A stretch of 64,000 nucleotides of DNA, from positions 310,001 through 374,000 of the forward strand of contig NZ_JAGTUU010000005.1 in the NCBI RefSeq assembly GCF_018224955.1, read 5' to 3'. Below, one piece after another: positions 38,642 through 47,272 of this stretch (positions within the stretch are counted from its first letter, which is position 1; every line of letters begins with the position of its first letter). This DNA is from Thetidibacter halocola (GTDB lineage Bacteria > Pseudomonadota > Alphaproteobacteria > Rhodobacterales > Rhodobacteraceae). A program made the translations under genes and the position numbers. The notes below the pieces were generated by a model. That model was not told where the DNA came from, ran no database searches, and saw only the letters and a list, made by a program, of their open reading frames with translations.

Positions 38642-40225
38642 ATGGCGGACTGGGATCACATCATTGTCGGGGCGGGCAGCGCGGGCTGCGTGCTGGCCAA
38701 GCGGCTGACCGAGGCGGGGCGGCGGGTGCTGTTGCTCGAGGCCGGGGGGCGCGACAATTACCACTGGATCCACATCCCGATGGGGTATCTCTACTGCATC
38801 GGAAATCCGCGCGCCGACTGGGGCTTTCGCACGGCGTCGGAGGCCGGGCTGAACGGGCGCTCGCTGCTTTACCCGCGCGGCAAGGTGCTGGGCGGCTGTT
38901 CCTCGATCAACGGCATGCTCTACCTGCGCGGGCAGGCCGCGGATTACGACGGCTGGCGACAGCGGGGCTTGCCCGGTTGGGGCTGGGACGACGTGCTGCC
39001 CTATTTCAAGCGCTCTGAGGATTACGTCGAGGGCGAGAGCGAATTCCACGGCGAAGGCGGCGAATGGCGGGTGGAAAACCAGCGCCTGCACTGGGACGTG
39101 CTGGATCACTGGATGGAGGCGGCGGTCAATGCCGGCCTGCCGCGCGTGACGGATTTCAACACCGGTGACAACGAGGGCGTGGGCTATTTCCGCGTCAACC
39201 AGCGCTCGGGCTGGCGGATGAACACGGCCAAGGCGTTTCTGCGCACCAACGGCGGCGAGGGCGTGAAGGTCGAGACGCAGGCGCATGTGACGGGCCTGAT
39301 CTTCGACGGCGCGAAGGTCGTGGGCGTGCGCTGGCTGCGCGACAACGCCCCGCAGGAGGCACGCTGCGGCGGTGAGGTTATCCTCAGCGCGGGGGCCATC
39401 GGCACGCCGCATATCCTGCAACTCTCGGGCCTGGGGCCGGCCGGTCTGCTGAAAGAGCACGGGATCGCTGTTCGGGCCGACCTGCCAGGGGTGGGCGCGA
39501 ACCTTCAGGACCATCTGCAACTGCGCTGCTCCTGGCGGCTCAAGGACGCGCACACGCTGAACACGCTGGCCAATTCGTGGATCGGCAAGGCGAAGATCGC
39601 CGCCGAATATGCGCTGAAACGCACGGGGCCGATGTCGATGGCGCCGTCGCAATTGGGCGCTTTCGCCAGGTCGCGCGACGGACTGGCGACGGCGGACCTG
39701 GAATACCACGTGCAGCCGCTTTCGCTGGATGCCTTCGGCCAGCCGCTGCACGACTATCCGGCGATCACCGCCAGCGTCTGCAATCTGCGTCCCGAAAGCC
39801 GGGGCAGCGTCACGCTGCAATCGCCCGATCCGCGCGCCGCGCCGAAAATCGCGCCGAACTACCTGTCGACGCCCGGCGACCGGCGGGTTGCGGCGGATGC
39901 GATCCGGCTGACCCGGCGCATCATGGAACAGGCGCCGATGGCGCGCTACGCGCCGCAGGAGATCAAGCCGGGCAACGCGTTCCAGACCGATGAAGAACTG
40001 GCGCGCGCGGCGGGCGATATCGGCACCACGATCTTTCACCCCGTCAGCACCGTGCGCATGGGCCCCGAGGACGACGCGCCGCTGGACGGCGCGCTGCGGA
40101 TGAAGGGCGTGCCGGGTCTGCGGGTCGTGGATGCCAGCGTCATGCCCACGATCACCAGCGGCAACACCAACGCGCCGACGATCATGATCGCGGAAAAGGC
40201 CGGCGACCTCATTCTGGGTGCCTGA
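38642..40225 (+). CDS. GMC family oxidoreductase (choline dehydrogenase-like)
   Basis: 527 aa FAD enzyme. ADP-binding motif IIVGAGSAGCVLAKRLTEAG is at residues ~7-26; GMC signature 1 (GKVLGGCSSINGMLYLRGQ) and signature 2 (GAIGTPHILQLSGLGP) follow. The C-terminal active-site region contains FHPVSTVRMG and NTNAPTIMIAEKAG. Related enzymes oxidise choline, alcohols or glucose; the substrate here is uncertain. Choline would fit the betaine block nearby. ATG at 38642 has agaggggg 6 bases upstream. Confidence 0.9.
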   Translation: MADWDHIIVGAGSAGCVLAKRLTEAGRRVLLLEAGGRDNYHWIHIPMGYLYCIGNPRADWGFRTASEAGLNGRSLLYPRGKVLGGCSSINGMLYLRGQAADYDGWRQRGLPGWGWDDVLPYFKRSEDYVEGESEFHGEGGEWRVENQRLHWDVLDHWMEAAVNAGLPRVTDFNTGDNEGVGYFRVNQRSGWRMNTAKAFLRTNGGEGVKVETQAHVTGLIFDGAKVVGVRWLRDNAPQEARCGGEVILSAGAIGTPHILQLSGLGPAGLLKEHGIAVRADLPGVGANLQDHLQLRCSWRLKDAHTLNTLANSWIGKAKIAAEYALKRTGPMSMAPSQLGAFARSRDGLATADLEYHVQPLSLDAFGQPLHDYPAITASVCNLRPESRGSVTLQSPDPRAAPKIAPNYLSTPGDRRVAADAIRLTRRIMEQAPMARYAPQEIKPGNAFQTDEELARAAGDIGTTIFHPVSTVRMGPEDDAPLDGALRMKGVPGLRVVDASVMPTITSGNTNAPTIMIAEKAGDLILGA

Positions 40226-40351
40226 CTCGGCGGAACGGCGCCATGATTGCCTGGGTCGGGCGGCTGGCCATCGATAATCCGGGCATGGTCTGCCATCCTG
40301 TTGCCACATCGCTTCGATACGCTTCGGCGCGAGGGAAAGAGGAGGTCCACC

Positions 40352-40948
40352 ATGAAACCAGCGTGTTTCGCCATCGTGATCGCCGCGGGTCTTGCATCCG
40401 GCCCGGCGTTTGCCGCGACGTTCAGCGAACTCGATACCGACGGAAACGGTCGTCTGAGCGTCGAGGAATTCACTGAAGCGTTCGGCGAAGGCGGGCAAGA
40501 GGCCTTTGACAGCTACGATGCCAATGGGGACGGCAGCGTCTCGCTGAACGAGGTCCGGGCGAACGCCGACGCCTCCGGGACCGAAGAGGATGGCGACGGC
40601 GGCGTGACCTTCGGCGACCTCGACACCAATGGCGACGGCGTGATCGACAAGGGCGAGATGATCGACCATTTCGGCGCCCGTGCGCAGCAGGCGCTGGCCA
40701 AGTTCGACGCGAACGGGGACGGCTACGTGACGCTGAACGAGGTCCGCTCGTCAGACGACCCCAAGGGCGCACGCGGTCGCGGCGGGCTGGACCGTGCGGA
40801 ACGCGACGGGGATCGTGCCGGCAATCGCGGCGGGCAGGGCAACGGCAAGGGCAACAGTGGTGACCGTGGCAATGGCGGCGATCGCGGCAACAGCGGAAAT
40901 GGCGGCGACCGTGGCAACGGCGGCGGCAATGGCAAGGATCGCGGCTGA
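40352..40948 (+). CDS. Exported EF-hand protein with four Ca loops and Gly/Asn/Arg tail
   Basis: 198 aa. A Sec signal peptide (residues 1-21, ending GPAFA) is followed by four canonical 12-residue EF-hand loops at residues 28-39, 56-67, 91-102 and 119-130 (pattern DxNGDGxxxxxE). Residues ~137-198 are a low-complexity tail rich in Gly, Asn, Asp and Arg with repeated GDRGN units. Periplasmic or extracellular calcium binding is likely; the partner is unknown. A strong gaggaggt ribosome site precedes the ATG. Confidence 0.88.
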   Translation: MKPACFAIVIAAGLASGPAFAATFSELDTDGNGRLSVEEFTEAFGEGGQEAFDSYDANGDGSVSLNEVRANADASGTEEDGDGGVTFGDLDTNGDGVIDKGEMIDHFGARAQQALAKFDANGDGYVTLNEVRSSDDPKGARGRGGLDRAERDGDRAGNRGGQGNGKGNSGDRGNGGDRGNSGNGGDRGNGGGNGKDRG

Positions 40949-41056
40949 TCCAGCGACTGACGCAAGGCCATAAAACCGGCCCGCGCGCGGCTTCGGCGCT
41001 GACGGGGCGCATGTTCCGTGCAAGACTGGCAGCGACTCGTGAAAAGGAGGCTGCCC

Positions 41057-41416
41057 ATGTTCGCCATCAAGGTCCTGACCCTGTCTGCCGCGCTCTTGAC
41101 CGGCCCCGCCCTGGCCAGTGACGGTGTGCCCCCGCTGGTCACGGGCCATGTCCCGTTCAGCGCCTACGAGGGCGGTGTGCCGCAGGGCGTTAAACCCGGC
41201 CTGCGGCAGTATGGGTTTCGCGCTGTCGACACCAACCGAAACGGCTTCTGGGATCATCCCGAGATCGTCGCAGCCTTCGGCAAGGGGGCACTCGATGCGC
41301 TGATGACCTTCGACGGCAATGGCGATGGCCGGATCAGCCTGCTGGAACTGCGGGCCCATGACGACGGCGGCACCGGCGGGCCAGACGGCATCCTCAAGGA
41401 GCGGGTTCGCGGCTAG
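41057..41416 (+). CDS. Exported EF-hand protein with two Ca loops
   Basis: 119 aa. A signal peptide (MFAIKVLTLSAALLTGPALA) is followed by two EF-hand loops at residues 58-69 (DTNRNGFWDHPE) and 86-97 (DGNGDGRISLLE). The first loop has Arg where a Gly or Asp is usual. It follows the four-loop EF-hand gene in the same direction 108 bp later and may be a diverged partner. The ATG is preceded by aaaaggaggctgccc, a strong ribosome site. Confidence 0.85.
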   Translation: MFAIKVLTLSAALLTGPALASDGVPPLVTGHVPFSAYEGGVPQGVKPGLRQYGFRAVDTNRNGFWDHPEIVAAFGKGALDALMTFDGNGDGRISLLELRAHDDGGTGGPDGILKERVRG

Positions 41417-41476
41417 GCGCGACCTCCGTCCCTTCGGGCCGGGCGATCCTTCTTCCGGCGCAGGCCGCCGGCGGCC

Positions 41477-41638
41477 TCAGTCCTGCTTGGGCCGGTCGTC
41501 GTATTCGCCCGACAGGATGCGGCGGGCGTCACCCTCGGGGTCGTCATACTGGTTCGACCGGATGGTGAAGACGAAGAACACCAGCCCCAGCCCTCCAAGG
41601 ACAAGCGAGATCGGGATCAGGTAGGTCAGGATGTTCAC
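41477..41638 (-). CDS. ccoS: Cytochrome cbb3 oxidase maturation protein CcoS
   Basis: 53 aa, translated by hand. It starts with GTG at 41638 and reads NILTYLIPISLVLGGLGL, a single membrane helix, then FTIRSNQYDDPEGDARRILS, the CcoS signature, ending in a charged tail. CcoS is needed for cofactor insertion into cbb3 oxidase. It begins 5 bp after the ccoI stop in the order ccoG-H-I-S. Confidence 0.92.
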   Translation of the reverse strand: MNILTYLIPISLVLGGLGLVFFVFTIRSNQYDDPEGDARRILSGEYDDRPKQD

Positions 41639-41643
41639 TTGGC

Positions 41644-43824
41644 TTACCTCACGCGGAGCGCATTGAGCGACACGGTAATCGAACTGATCGACATGGCCAG
41701 GGCGGCGATCAGCGGCGAGCAGAGGCCCGCCACCGCCAGCGGCACGGCGATCACGTTATACCAGGACGCGATTGTGAAGTTCTCGGTGATGCGCTTGCGC
41801 GCCTTGCGGGCGGTGCGCAGCGCGTCGGGGATCGGCGCCAGGCTGGAGCCCAGCAGCACGATATCGGATGCGACGCGCGCCGCGTCCAGCGCCGAGGCGG
41901 GCGAGATCGAGGCATGGGCGGCCCGCAGCGCGGCGGTATCGTTCAGTCCGTCGCCCACCATCAGCACATGCGCGCCCTCGGCCGACATCTGCGCGATCCG
42001 GCTGGCCTTGTCGGCGGGCAGCGCCTCGGCCAGCCACTGGGTGATGCCCAAACGGGTCGCCATCGCCTCGACGGCGGGGGCGGTGTCGCCCGACATCAGG
42101 ATCACGCGCAGGCCAGCGTCGCGCAGCGCGGCGACCGCCACTTCGGCGCCGTCCCGCAGCCGGTCGGTAAAGGTCAGCGCACGGGGGGCGTCCTCGGCGA
42201 TGCGCAGCCAGGCGGCGGTCTGCGCCAGGTCCTGTCCGCCGACCCACGACGCGCGGCCCAGCCGAACCACTTGGCCCTGCCAGCGGCCCTCTGCGCCATA
42301 GCCCGGCACCTCGCGGATTGCCTCGACCGTCTCGGGGCGAATGCCGGCGGCCTGCGCCGCCTCGACCAGTGCGCGGGACAGCGGGTGGCTGGAGCCCATG
42401 GCCAGCGCCAGCGCAACACGCGACTCCTCGGGAGAGAGCGCGTCGAGATTGGTCAGCACGGGCGTCCCGGCGGTCAGTGTGCCGGTCTTGTCGAAAACCA
42501 CGGTATCGACCTGTGCCAGCCTTTCCAGAGCGGTCGCGTCCTTTATCAGCAGCCCCTTGCGGAACAGCCGCCCGCTGGCCGCTGTCGTCACGGCAGGCAC
42601 GGCAAGGCCCAACGCGCAGGGGCAGGTGATGATGAGTACGGCGGCGGCAATGTTCAGCGCGACGCGCAGGTCCCCCGCATAGAGATACCAGCCCACGAAG
42701 GACAGCGCGGCCAGGATATGCACGCCCGGCGCGTAGAGTTTCGCCGCGCGATCAGCCAGCGCGGTATAGCGGGAGCGGCCCGACTCGGCGATGGCCACCA
42801 GGTCGGCCATGCGGTGCAGCGAGGTGTCGCGGCCCACGGCGGTCGCGCGAACGGTCAGCGGCCCGGTCAGGTTGACCTCGCCCGCGCTGACCGTGCGGCC
42901 CGGCTCTGCCAGCACCGGCAGCGTCTCGCCGGTCAGCAGCGAGCGGTCCAGTTCCGACGTGCCCTCGACGATCTCGCCATCGACCGGCATCCGCCCGCCG
43001 GGGCGCACGCGGATCAGATCGCCAACGCGCAACTCGGCCACGGAGACCTGCTCCTCGCCCGTCCCGGTGACGCGCCAGGCGCGCGGCACCTCGAGCGCGG
43101 CCAGTTCCTCGGCCGCGGAGCGCGCCACGCTGCGCGTCCGGTGGTCCAGGTAGCGGCCCGTGAGCAGGAAGAAGGTCAGCGCGATGGCAGCGTCAAAATA
43201 GGCGTGCTCGCCCGACAGTGAGGTTTCCCAGAGCGAGGTGCCCACCGCCAGCAGGATCGCAAGGCTGATCGGCACGTCCATGTTCAGGTGGCGCGCGCGC
43301 AGCGCGGTCCAGGCGTTGCGGAAGAAAGGCTGCGCCGAAAAGGCCACGGCCGGCAGCACGATCAGCGCGGAAATCCAGTGGAACAGGTCACGTGTCGCGC
43401 CTTCGGCTCCCGACCAGACCGCGATGGACAGAAGCATCACGTTCATCGAGGCGAAACCCGCCACTGCCAGCCGCATCAGCAGGTCGCGTCCGGCACGGTC
43501 GGTCTGCGTGGCGCTGAGCGCAGTGGAATCCAGTTCATGCGCCTCGTAACCCGCGGCCTCGACCACGGGGATCACGTCCTGCGCGGTCACGTCCGCATCG
43601 GCCTCGATGCTGACGCGCTTCATCGTCAGGTTGACGCGGGCCGAGTGCACGCCCGGCGCACCCTTCAGCGCGCGTTCGACCGTGGCCATGCAGGCGGCGC
43701 AATGGATCGTCGGCAGGCTGAGGACGATATGGGCGTCCTTCGGCACCTCGGCCAGCGCCTGTGCGGCCGGGGCGGCGGCGCAGGCGGGGCAGGCAGAGAC
43801 GGGCGGGCGGATCGAGGCGGTCAT
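41644..43824 (-). CDS. ccoI: Copper-exporting P1B-type ATPase CcoI
   Basis: 726 aa. N-terminal CPAC (residues 12-15) and HMA metal-binding CAAC (42-45), then the transport motif CPC (401-403) and the phosphorylation site DKTGT (445-449). Further P-type landmarks are TGE in RSLLTGETLP and GDGLNDTAAL near the C-terminus. It supplies copper for the CuB site of cbb3 oxidase. ATG at 43824 is chosen; the reading frame extends upstream over ccoH without conserved sequence. Confidence 0.95.
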   Translation of the reverse strand: MTASIRPPVSACPACAAAPAAQALAEVPKDAHIVLSLPTIHCAACMATVERALKGAPGVHSARVNLTMKRVSIEADADVTAQDVIPVVEAAGYEAHELDSTALSATQTDRAGRDLLMRLAVAGFASMNVMLLSIAVWSGAEGATRDLFHWISALIVLPAVAFSAQPFFRNAWTALRARHLNMDVPISLAILLAVGTSLWETSLSGEHAYFDAAIALTFFLLTGRYLDHRTRSVARSAAEELAALEVPRAWRVTGTGEEQVSVAELRVGDLIRVRPGGRMPVDGEIVEGTSELDRSLLTGETLPVLAEPGRTVSAGEVNLTGPLTVRATAVGRDTSLHRMADLVAIAESGRSRYTALADRAAKLYAPGVHILAALSFVGWYLYAGDLRVALNIAAAVLIITCPCALGLAVPAVTTAASGRLFRKGLLIKDATALERLAQVDTVVFDKTGTLTAGTPVLTNLDALSPEESRVALALAMGSSHPLSRALVEAAQAAGIRPETVEAIREVPGYGAEGRWQGQVVRLGRASWVGGQDLAQTAAWLRIAEDAPRALTFTDRLRDGAEVAVAALRDAGLRVILMSGDTAPAVEAMATRLGITQWLAEALPADKASRIAQMSAEGAHVLMVGDGLNDTAALRAAHASISPASALDAARVASDIVLLGSSLAPIPDALRTARKARKRITENFTIASWYNVIAVPLAVAGLCSPLIAALAMSISSITVSLNALRVR

Positions 43825-43828
43825 GGAG

Positions 43829-44290
43829 TCACTTCCTGACGGATATTTGCAGGCGCTGCTCGAACGGGGTGCCGTCGAGCGCGGTGGCTTGCAGCCAGAT
43901 ATCCCAGTTGCCGGGGCGCAGATCCTCGCGGGCGACATAAGCGGTGCCGTCATAGGCGAAGTCCGGCACGCGATCCTCGCTGGTGTTGGTGGGGCGGCCC
44001 ACCGTCGCCTTCAGAGTCCCGGCCTGGACAGGGCGGCCTTCGGCATCGGTGATGGACAGCATCAGGCGGCCTTCTTCGAGCCGCGCCGCGACTTGCCAGC
44101 CCAGCGCCAACTGCGCGGCGCGGCGGGTGTCGAAGGTCTGGCTGGCAACGTAGGAGTTCTTGACTTCGAGCCCCGGAAAGGTCCGCACCGCCGAGACCGC
44201 CAGCAGCACGTTCACCCCGATGATGACCGCAAAGGCGCCGCCGAAAATGCCCAGGACATGCCAGCCGGTCAGCTTGAATTCGCGCGTCAT
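43829..44290 (-). CDS. ccoH: FixH/CcoH family protein
   Basis: 153 aa. One N-terminal membrane helix (LGIFGGAFAVIIGVNVLLAVSAV) precedes a periplasmic beta-rich domain with the FixH features YVASQTFD and GWQVAARLEEGRLMLSITDAEGRPV. It stabilises assembly of the cbb3 oxidase. It abuts ccoG (1-bp shared) and lies 4 bp before ccoI. Confidence 0.92.
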   Translation of the reverse strand: MTREFKLTGWHVLGIFGGAFAVIIGVNVLLAVSAVRTFPGLEVKNSYVASQTFDTRRAAQLALGWQVAARLEEGRLMLSITDAEGRPVQAGTLKATVGRPTNTSEDRVPDFAYDGTAYVAREDLRPGNWDIWLQATALDGTPFEQRLQISVRK

Positions 44291-45717
44291 CAGTTCGTCC
44301 TTCCGTTGAAGATGGTGTCGTTATAGGCGTGATCGCCGTTGGTCAGATCCTCGACCCAGAAGCGGAACGGCGTCCGCTCCCCCTCGGCCGGCTCGGAGTC
44401 CTTCGGCGCTATCACGTAGACCTTTTGCAGGAAGGTCTCGTTGGCGGGCACGGTCACCGTTTCATAGGGCGTGCCCTCGAGCCGGACGCGCAGCGCGGGA
44501 TGGCCTTTCAGCGTGATGCGGAAGGGGCGGTCCTCGCCGTGCTTGTTCAGCAGGCGCACGTCGTAGGTGTTACGGATCGACCCGTCCGACAGGGTGACGA
44601 AGGTCGGGTTGCGCACCGGGGCGACCGTCATCTCGATCTCGGGACGGATGAACAGCGCAAACACCAGGCCGATTCCGACCGCCGCCCAGAGCCCGGTGTA
44701 AAGCATGGTGCGCAGGCGGAAGACATGCTGCCAGATCGGGCGGGGCACATTGCCCTGACGCTCGCGCGGCTCGTCCGACAGGGCAAGATAGTCGATCAGG
44801 CCGCGCGGCTTGCCGATCTTGGCCATGACGTCGTCGCAGGCGTCGATGCAAAGTGCGCAGGTGATGCATTCCAGCTGCTGGCCGTCGCGGATGTCGATGC
44901 CCATCGGGCAGACGTTCACGCAGGCCATGCAGTCGATGCAGTCGCCCAGCTGCTCTGCGCCTTCGCCCTTGCGGTGCTTGCCGCGCGGCTCGCCGCGCCA
45001 TTCGCGGTAACCGACGGTCAGCGTGTCCTCGTCCATCATGGCGGCCTGGATGCGCGGCCAGGGGCAGGCATAGATGCAGATCTGTTCGCGCGCGAAGCCG
45101 CCGAAGATGAAGGTGGTCAGCGTCAGGATCAGCATCGTCGTGTAGGCGACCGGATGCGCCTGTCCGGTGACGAGATCGCGCAGCAGCGTCGGCGCGTCGG
45201 CAAAGTAGAAGACCCAGGCACCGCCGGTGGCCAGCCCGATCAGGAACCACAGCGTCCACTTGGTCAGTCGCAGCCGCGCCTTGGTGAAGTCCATCTTCTT
45301 CTGGCGGTGCAGGCGCAGGCGGGCGTTGCGGTCGCCCTCGACCCAGCGTTCCACCAGGATGTAGAGGTCGGTCCAGACGGTCTGCGGGCAGGTATAGCCG
45401 CACCAGACCCGGCCCAGCGCCGAGGTGAACAGGAACAGACCCAGCCCTGCCATGATGAGCAGGCCCGCGACGAAGTAGAATTCATGCGGCCAGATCTCGA
45501 TCCAGAAGAAGAAGAAGCGCCGGTTGGCGAGGTCGATCAGCACCGCCTGGTCCGGCAGCTGCGGGCCGCGATCCCAGCGAATCCACGGGGTGACGTAGTA
45601 GATCCCAAGCGTCACGATCATGATGATCCACTTGAGATTGCGGAACTTTCCGCTGACCCGGCGGGGAAAGATCGGTTCGCGCGCGGCGTAGAGGCTGGGA
45701 GGGGTCGTATCGGACAC
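44290..45717 (-). CDS. ccoG: Cytochrome c oxidase accessory protein CcoG
   Basis: 475 aa membrane iron-sulfur protein (RdxA/FixG). Membrane helices lie in the N-terminal half; two [4Fe-4S] motifs have Cys 260, 263, 266, 270 and Cys 284, 287, 290, 294. A C-terminal periplasmic Ig-like domain follows one more helix near residue 340. It is implicated in copper reduction for cbb3 assembly. The start is GTG at 45717 with AGGAG 10 bases upstream. An FNR box lies at 45783-45796. Confidence 0.95.
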   Translation of the reverse strand: MSDTTPPSLYAAREPIFPRRVSGKFRNLKWIIMIVTLGIYYVTPWIRWDRGPQLPDQAVLIDLANRRFFFFWIEIWPHEFYFVAGLLIMAGLGLFLFTSALGRVWCGYTCPQTVWTDLYILVERWVEGDRNARLRLHRQKKMDFTKARLRLTKWTLWFLIGLATGGAWVFYFADAPTLLRDLVTGQAHPVAYTTMLILTLTTFIFGGFAREQICIYACPWPRIQAAMMDEDTLTVGYREWRGEPRGKHRKGEGAEQLGDCIDCMACVNVCPMGIDIRDGQQLECITCALCIDACDDVMAKIGKPRGLIDYLALSDEPRERQGNVPRPIWQHVFRLRTMLYTGLWAAVGIGLVFALFIRPEIEMTVAPVRNPTFVTLSDGSIRNTYDVRLLNKHGEDRPFRITLKGHPALRVRLEGTPYETVTVPANETFLQKVYVIAPKDSEPAEGERTPFRFWVEDLTNGDHAYNDTIFNGRTN

Positions 45718-45782
45718 GAGGGAATCGCTCCTGAAAAGGATTGTCTTGAATGTCTGTCTGGACCGGGGGAGGCGCCGGCTCC

Positions 45783-45796
45783 TTGACCTGCATCAA
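45783..45796 (-). promoter_or_regulatory. FNR box upstream of ccoG
   Basis: TTGACCTGCATCAA matches the FNR consensus TTGAT-N4-ATCAA with one mismatch. It is centred about 72 bp upstream of the ccoG start codon and would activate ccoGHIS at low oxygen. Confidence 0.75.
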
Positions 45797-45892
45797 ATAC
45801 TGAATCCTGCATTCAGCTTTTGCGGCCTCACGTCGCAGCAAGGCCTTTGGCGGGGGGGGGGGCGGATCAGGGTACGGGGGGCAGATGGGAAT

Positions 45893-46008
45893 GGAAAGGC
45901 GCCGATGCCTCGGGAAACGCGCGAACAGGACGAGGCATCGGCGCAGCACCCCCCGCTTGCGCGAGGTGTTCCATTTCTCCGACGATGGGGAGGGGCCGCA
46001 CCGCCGAT
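45893..46008 (-). ncRNA. Candidate FNR-controlled small RNA
   Basis: The 467-bp gap between ccoP and ccoG holds no convincing gene. On the minus strand, an FNR box (46043-46056) is followed at the right distance by GATTAT (46015-46020), giving a predicted start near 46008 with the box at -41.5. About 65 bases downstream is a perfect 14-bp stem (45899-45912 / 45931-45944, 18-base loop) followed by CTTTCCATT. The implied ~115-base RNA contains CCCCTCCCC near its 5' end. A 34-codon ORF (ATG near 45970) runs across it and looks weak. It could instead be a second leader for ccoG. Confidence 0.35.
45899..45944 (-). repeat. 14-bp perfect inverted repeat (hairpin)
   Basis: GCGCCGATGCCTCG and CGAGGCATCGGCGC flank an 18-base loop. 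On the minus strand the stem is followed by CTTTCC, a modest T-run, so it may be a terminator or a stable leader hairpin. Confidence 0.75.
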
Positions 46009-46042
46009 GAACATATAATCGCACGCCGCAGCGCGCGAATCC

Positions 46043-46056
46043 TTGACCTGAATCAA
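46043..46056 (-). promoter_or_regulatory. Second FNR box in the ccoP-ccoG gap
   Basis: TTGACCTGAATCAA differs from the FNR consensus at one position. It lies 129 bp beyond the end of ccoP and 326 bp before ccoG, with a -10-like GATTAT at 46015-46020 in the minus direction. Confidence 0.7.
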
Positions 46057-46129
46057 CCGGGCAAAAAAATATTTCCGTTTTTGCATGTGTCCCGTGCCTC
46101 GCTGTCAGCCTTGGCCGGGCCCGGAAACG

Positions 46130-46160
46130 AAAAAGGCCCCCGCCTTGGATGGCGGGGGCC
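46130..46160 (-). terminator. Intrinsic terminator of ccoNOQP
   Basis: On the minus strand a 10-bp stem (GGCCCCCGCC / GGCGGGGGCC, 6-base loop) is followed by TTTTT. It lies 24 bp after the ccoP stop and ends the structural operon. Confidence 0.85.
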
Positions 46161-46184
46161 CTGGTTCGGCAATGTCCAGCGGGC

Positions 46185-47057
46185 TTATTCGCCGCCGCCC
46201 AGACCGTGAACATAGGTTGCCACGGCGCGGATCTCGGCCTCGGAAAGGCGCGTGTTCCAGTTCGGCATGACGCCGTAGCGCGCGTAGGTCACCGTCTCGT
46301 GCAACGTGTCGTAGTCGCCGCCATAGAGCCAGATCGCGTCCGACAGGTTCGGCGCGCCCTGCATCCGGTCGCCCGCCGCGTCCTCGCCATGACACGAGGC
46401 GCAATTGTCGAGATAGACCTGCTCTCCCTCGGCCACCTTGGAGGCGTCCTGTGGGTCACCCGACAGCGACATGACGTAGTTCACCACCGCGTCGATCTGC
46501 GGCTCTTCCAGCAACCCGTCGCCAAAGGCGGGCATTTCGGAAATCCGCTGCCAGTCCTCGTCGACGTCCGGGTTGCGGATGCCGACGGTGATCGTGGTGT
46601 GGATGTCCTCGACCGTGCCACCCCAAAGCCAGTCGTTGTCCAGCAGGTTGGGATAACCCTTGGCCCCGGCCGCGCCCGAGCCGTGGCACTGCGCGCACCA
46701 AGTGCGGAACACGGCCCCGCCGGCATTGTTCGCATAGCTCATCAGTTCGGGATCGTCCGAGATCGAGGCCAGTTCGACCGTCGCCAGCTTTTCGTTGATG
46801 GCGGCGTTCGCCTGCTCGACGCGGGCGATGTCCTCGGCCACCTCGGCGCGGGTCGAGAACCCCAGGATGCCGGCGGTCGCCTTGTTGATGCCCGGCCATG
46901 CGGGATAGGCGATGGTATAGCCGATCCCCCAGACGATGCAGGCGTAGAAGGTCCACAGCCACCAGCGGGGCAGGGGCTTGTTGTATTCCTGGATACCGTC
47001 CCAGGAATGGCCCGTTGTCTCGTAGTCGAGATCGTCGTCTTTCTTGTTCTGTGCCAT
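46185..47057 (-). CDS. ccoP: cbb3-type cytochrome c oxidase subunit III, CcoP
   Basis: 290 aa membrane-anchored dihaem cytochrome c. One helix ([19 protein letters not shown], ~residues 33-51) is followed by two haem-binding sites CAQCH (121-125) and CASCH (219-223), the CcoP pattern. It passes electrons from soluble cytochromes to CcoO. It is last gene of ccoNOQP and is followed by a strong terminator. Confidence 0.96.
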   Translation of the reverse strand: MAQNKKDDDLDYETTGHSWDGIQEYNKPLPRWWLWTFYACIVWGIGYTIAYPAWPGINKATAGILGFSTRAEVAEDIARVEQANAAINEKLATVELASISDDPELMSYANNAGGAVFRTWCAQCHGSGAAGAKGYPNLLDNDWLWGGTVEDIHTTITVGIRNPDVDEDWQRISEMPAFGDGLLEEPQIDAVVNYVMSLSGDPQDASKVAEGEQVYLDNCASCHGEDAAGDRMQGAPNLSDAIWLYGGDYDTLHETVTYARYGVMPNWNTRLSEAEIRAVATYVHGLGGGE

Positions 47058-47071
47058 CTGTCCGCGCCTCC

Positions 47072-47260
47072 TCAGTTCCGGGCGGGGGCGTCGTCGGACG
47101 CCGGTTTGTCTTCATGCCGCAGCGGGATATGCGCCGCATCATCGTGCCAGTCCCTGGATCCGGGCCGGAAGGCCCAGATCACGATGCCGATGAAAAAGGC
47201 GAACATCGCCAGAAGCGCCCAGCTGTCGGCCAGTTGACGCAGGAAGGAATACTGTTCCAT
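47072..47260 (-). CDS. ccoQ: cbb3-type cytochrome c oxidase subunit CcoQ
   Basis: 62 aa with one membrane helix ([16 protein letters not shown]) followed by [16 protein letters not shown], the CcoQ/FixQ signature. It stabilises the cbb3 complex. It sits between ccoO (12 bp) and ccoP (14 bp). Confidence 0.93.
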   Translation of the reverse strand: MEQYSFLRQLADSWALLAMFAFFIGIVIWAFRPGSRDWHDDAAHIPLRHEDKPASDDAPARN

Positions 47261-47272
47261 CTCGTGTCCCCC

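Noticed and set aside
43825-43953. Extended N-terminus for CcoI
   Set aside because: The added residues are the end of ccoH in another frame, and the family begins at the metal-binding Cys region after the ATG at 43824.
45793-46086. 97-codon minus-strand frame in the ccoP-ccoG gap
   Set aside because: It crosses both FNR boxes, the 14-bp hairpin and the C11 run, and shows no family resemblance. The gap is better explained as regulatory or as a small RNA.
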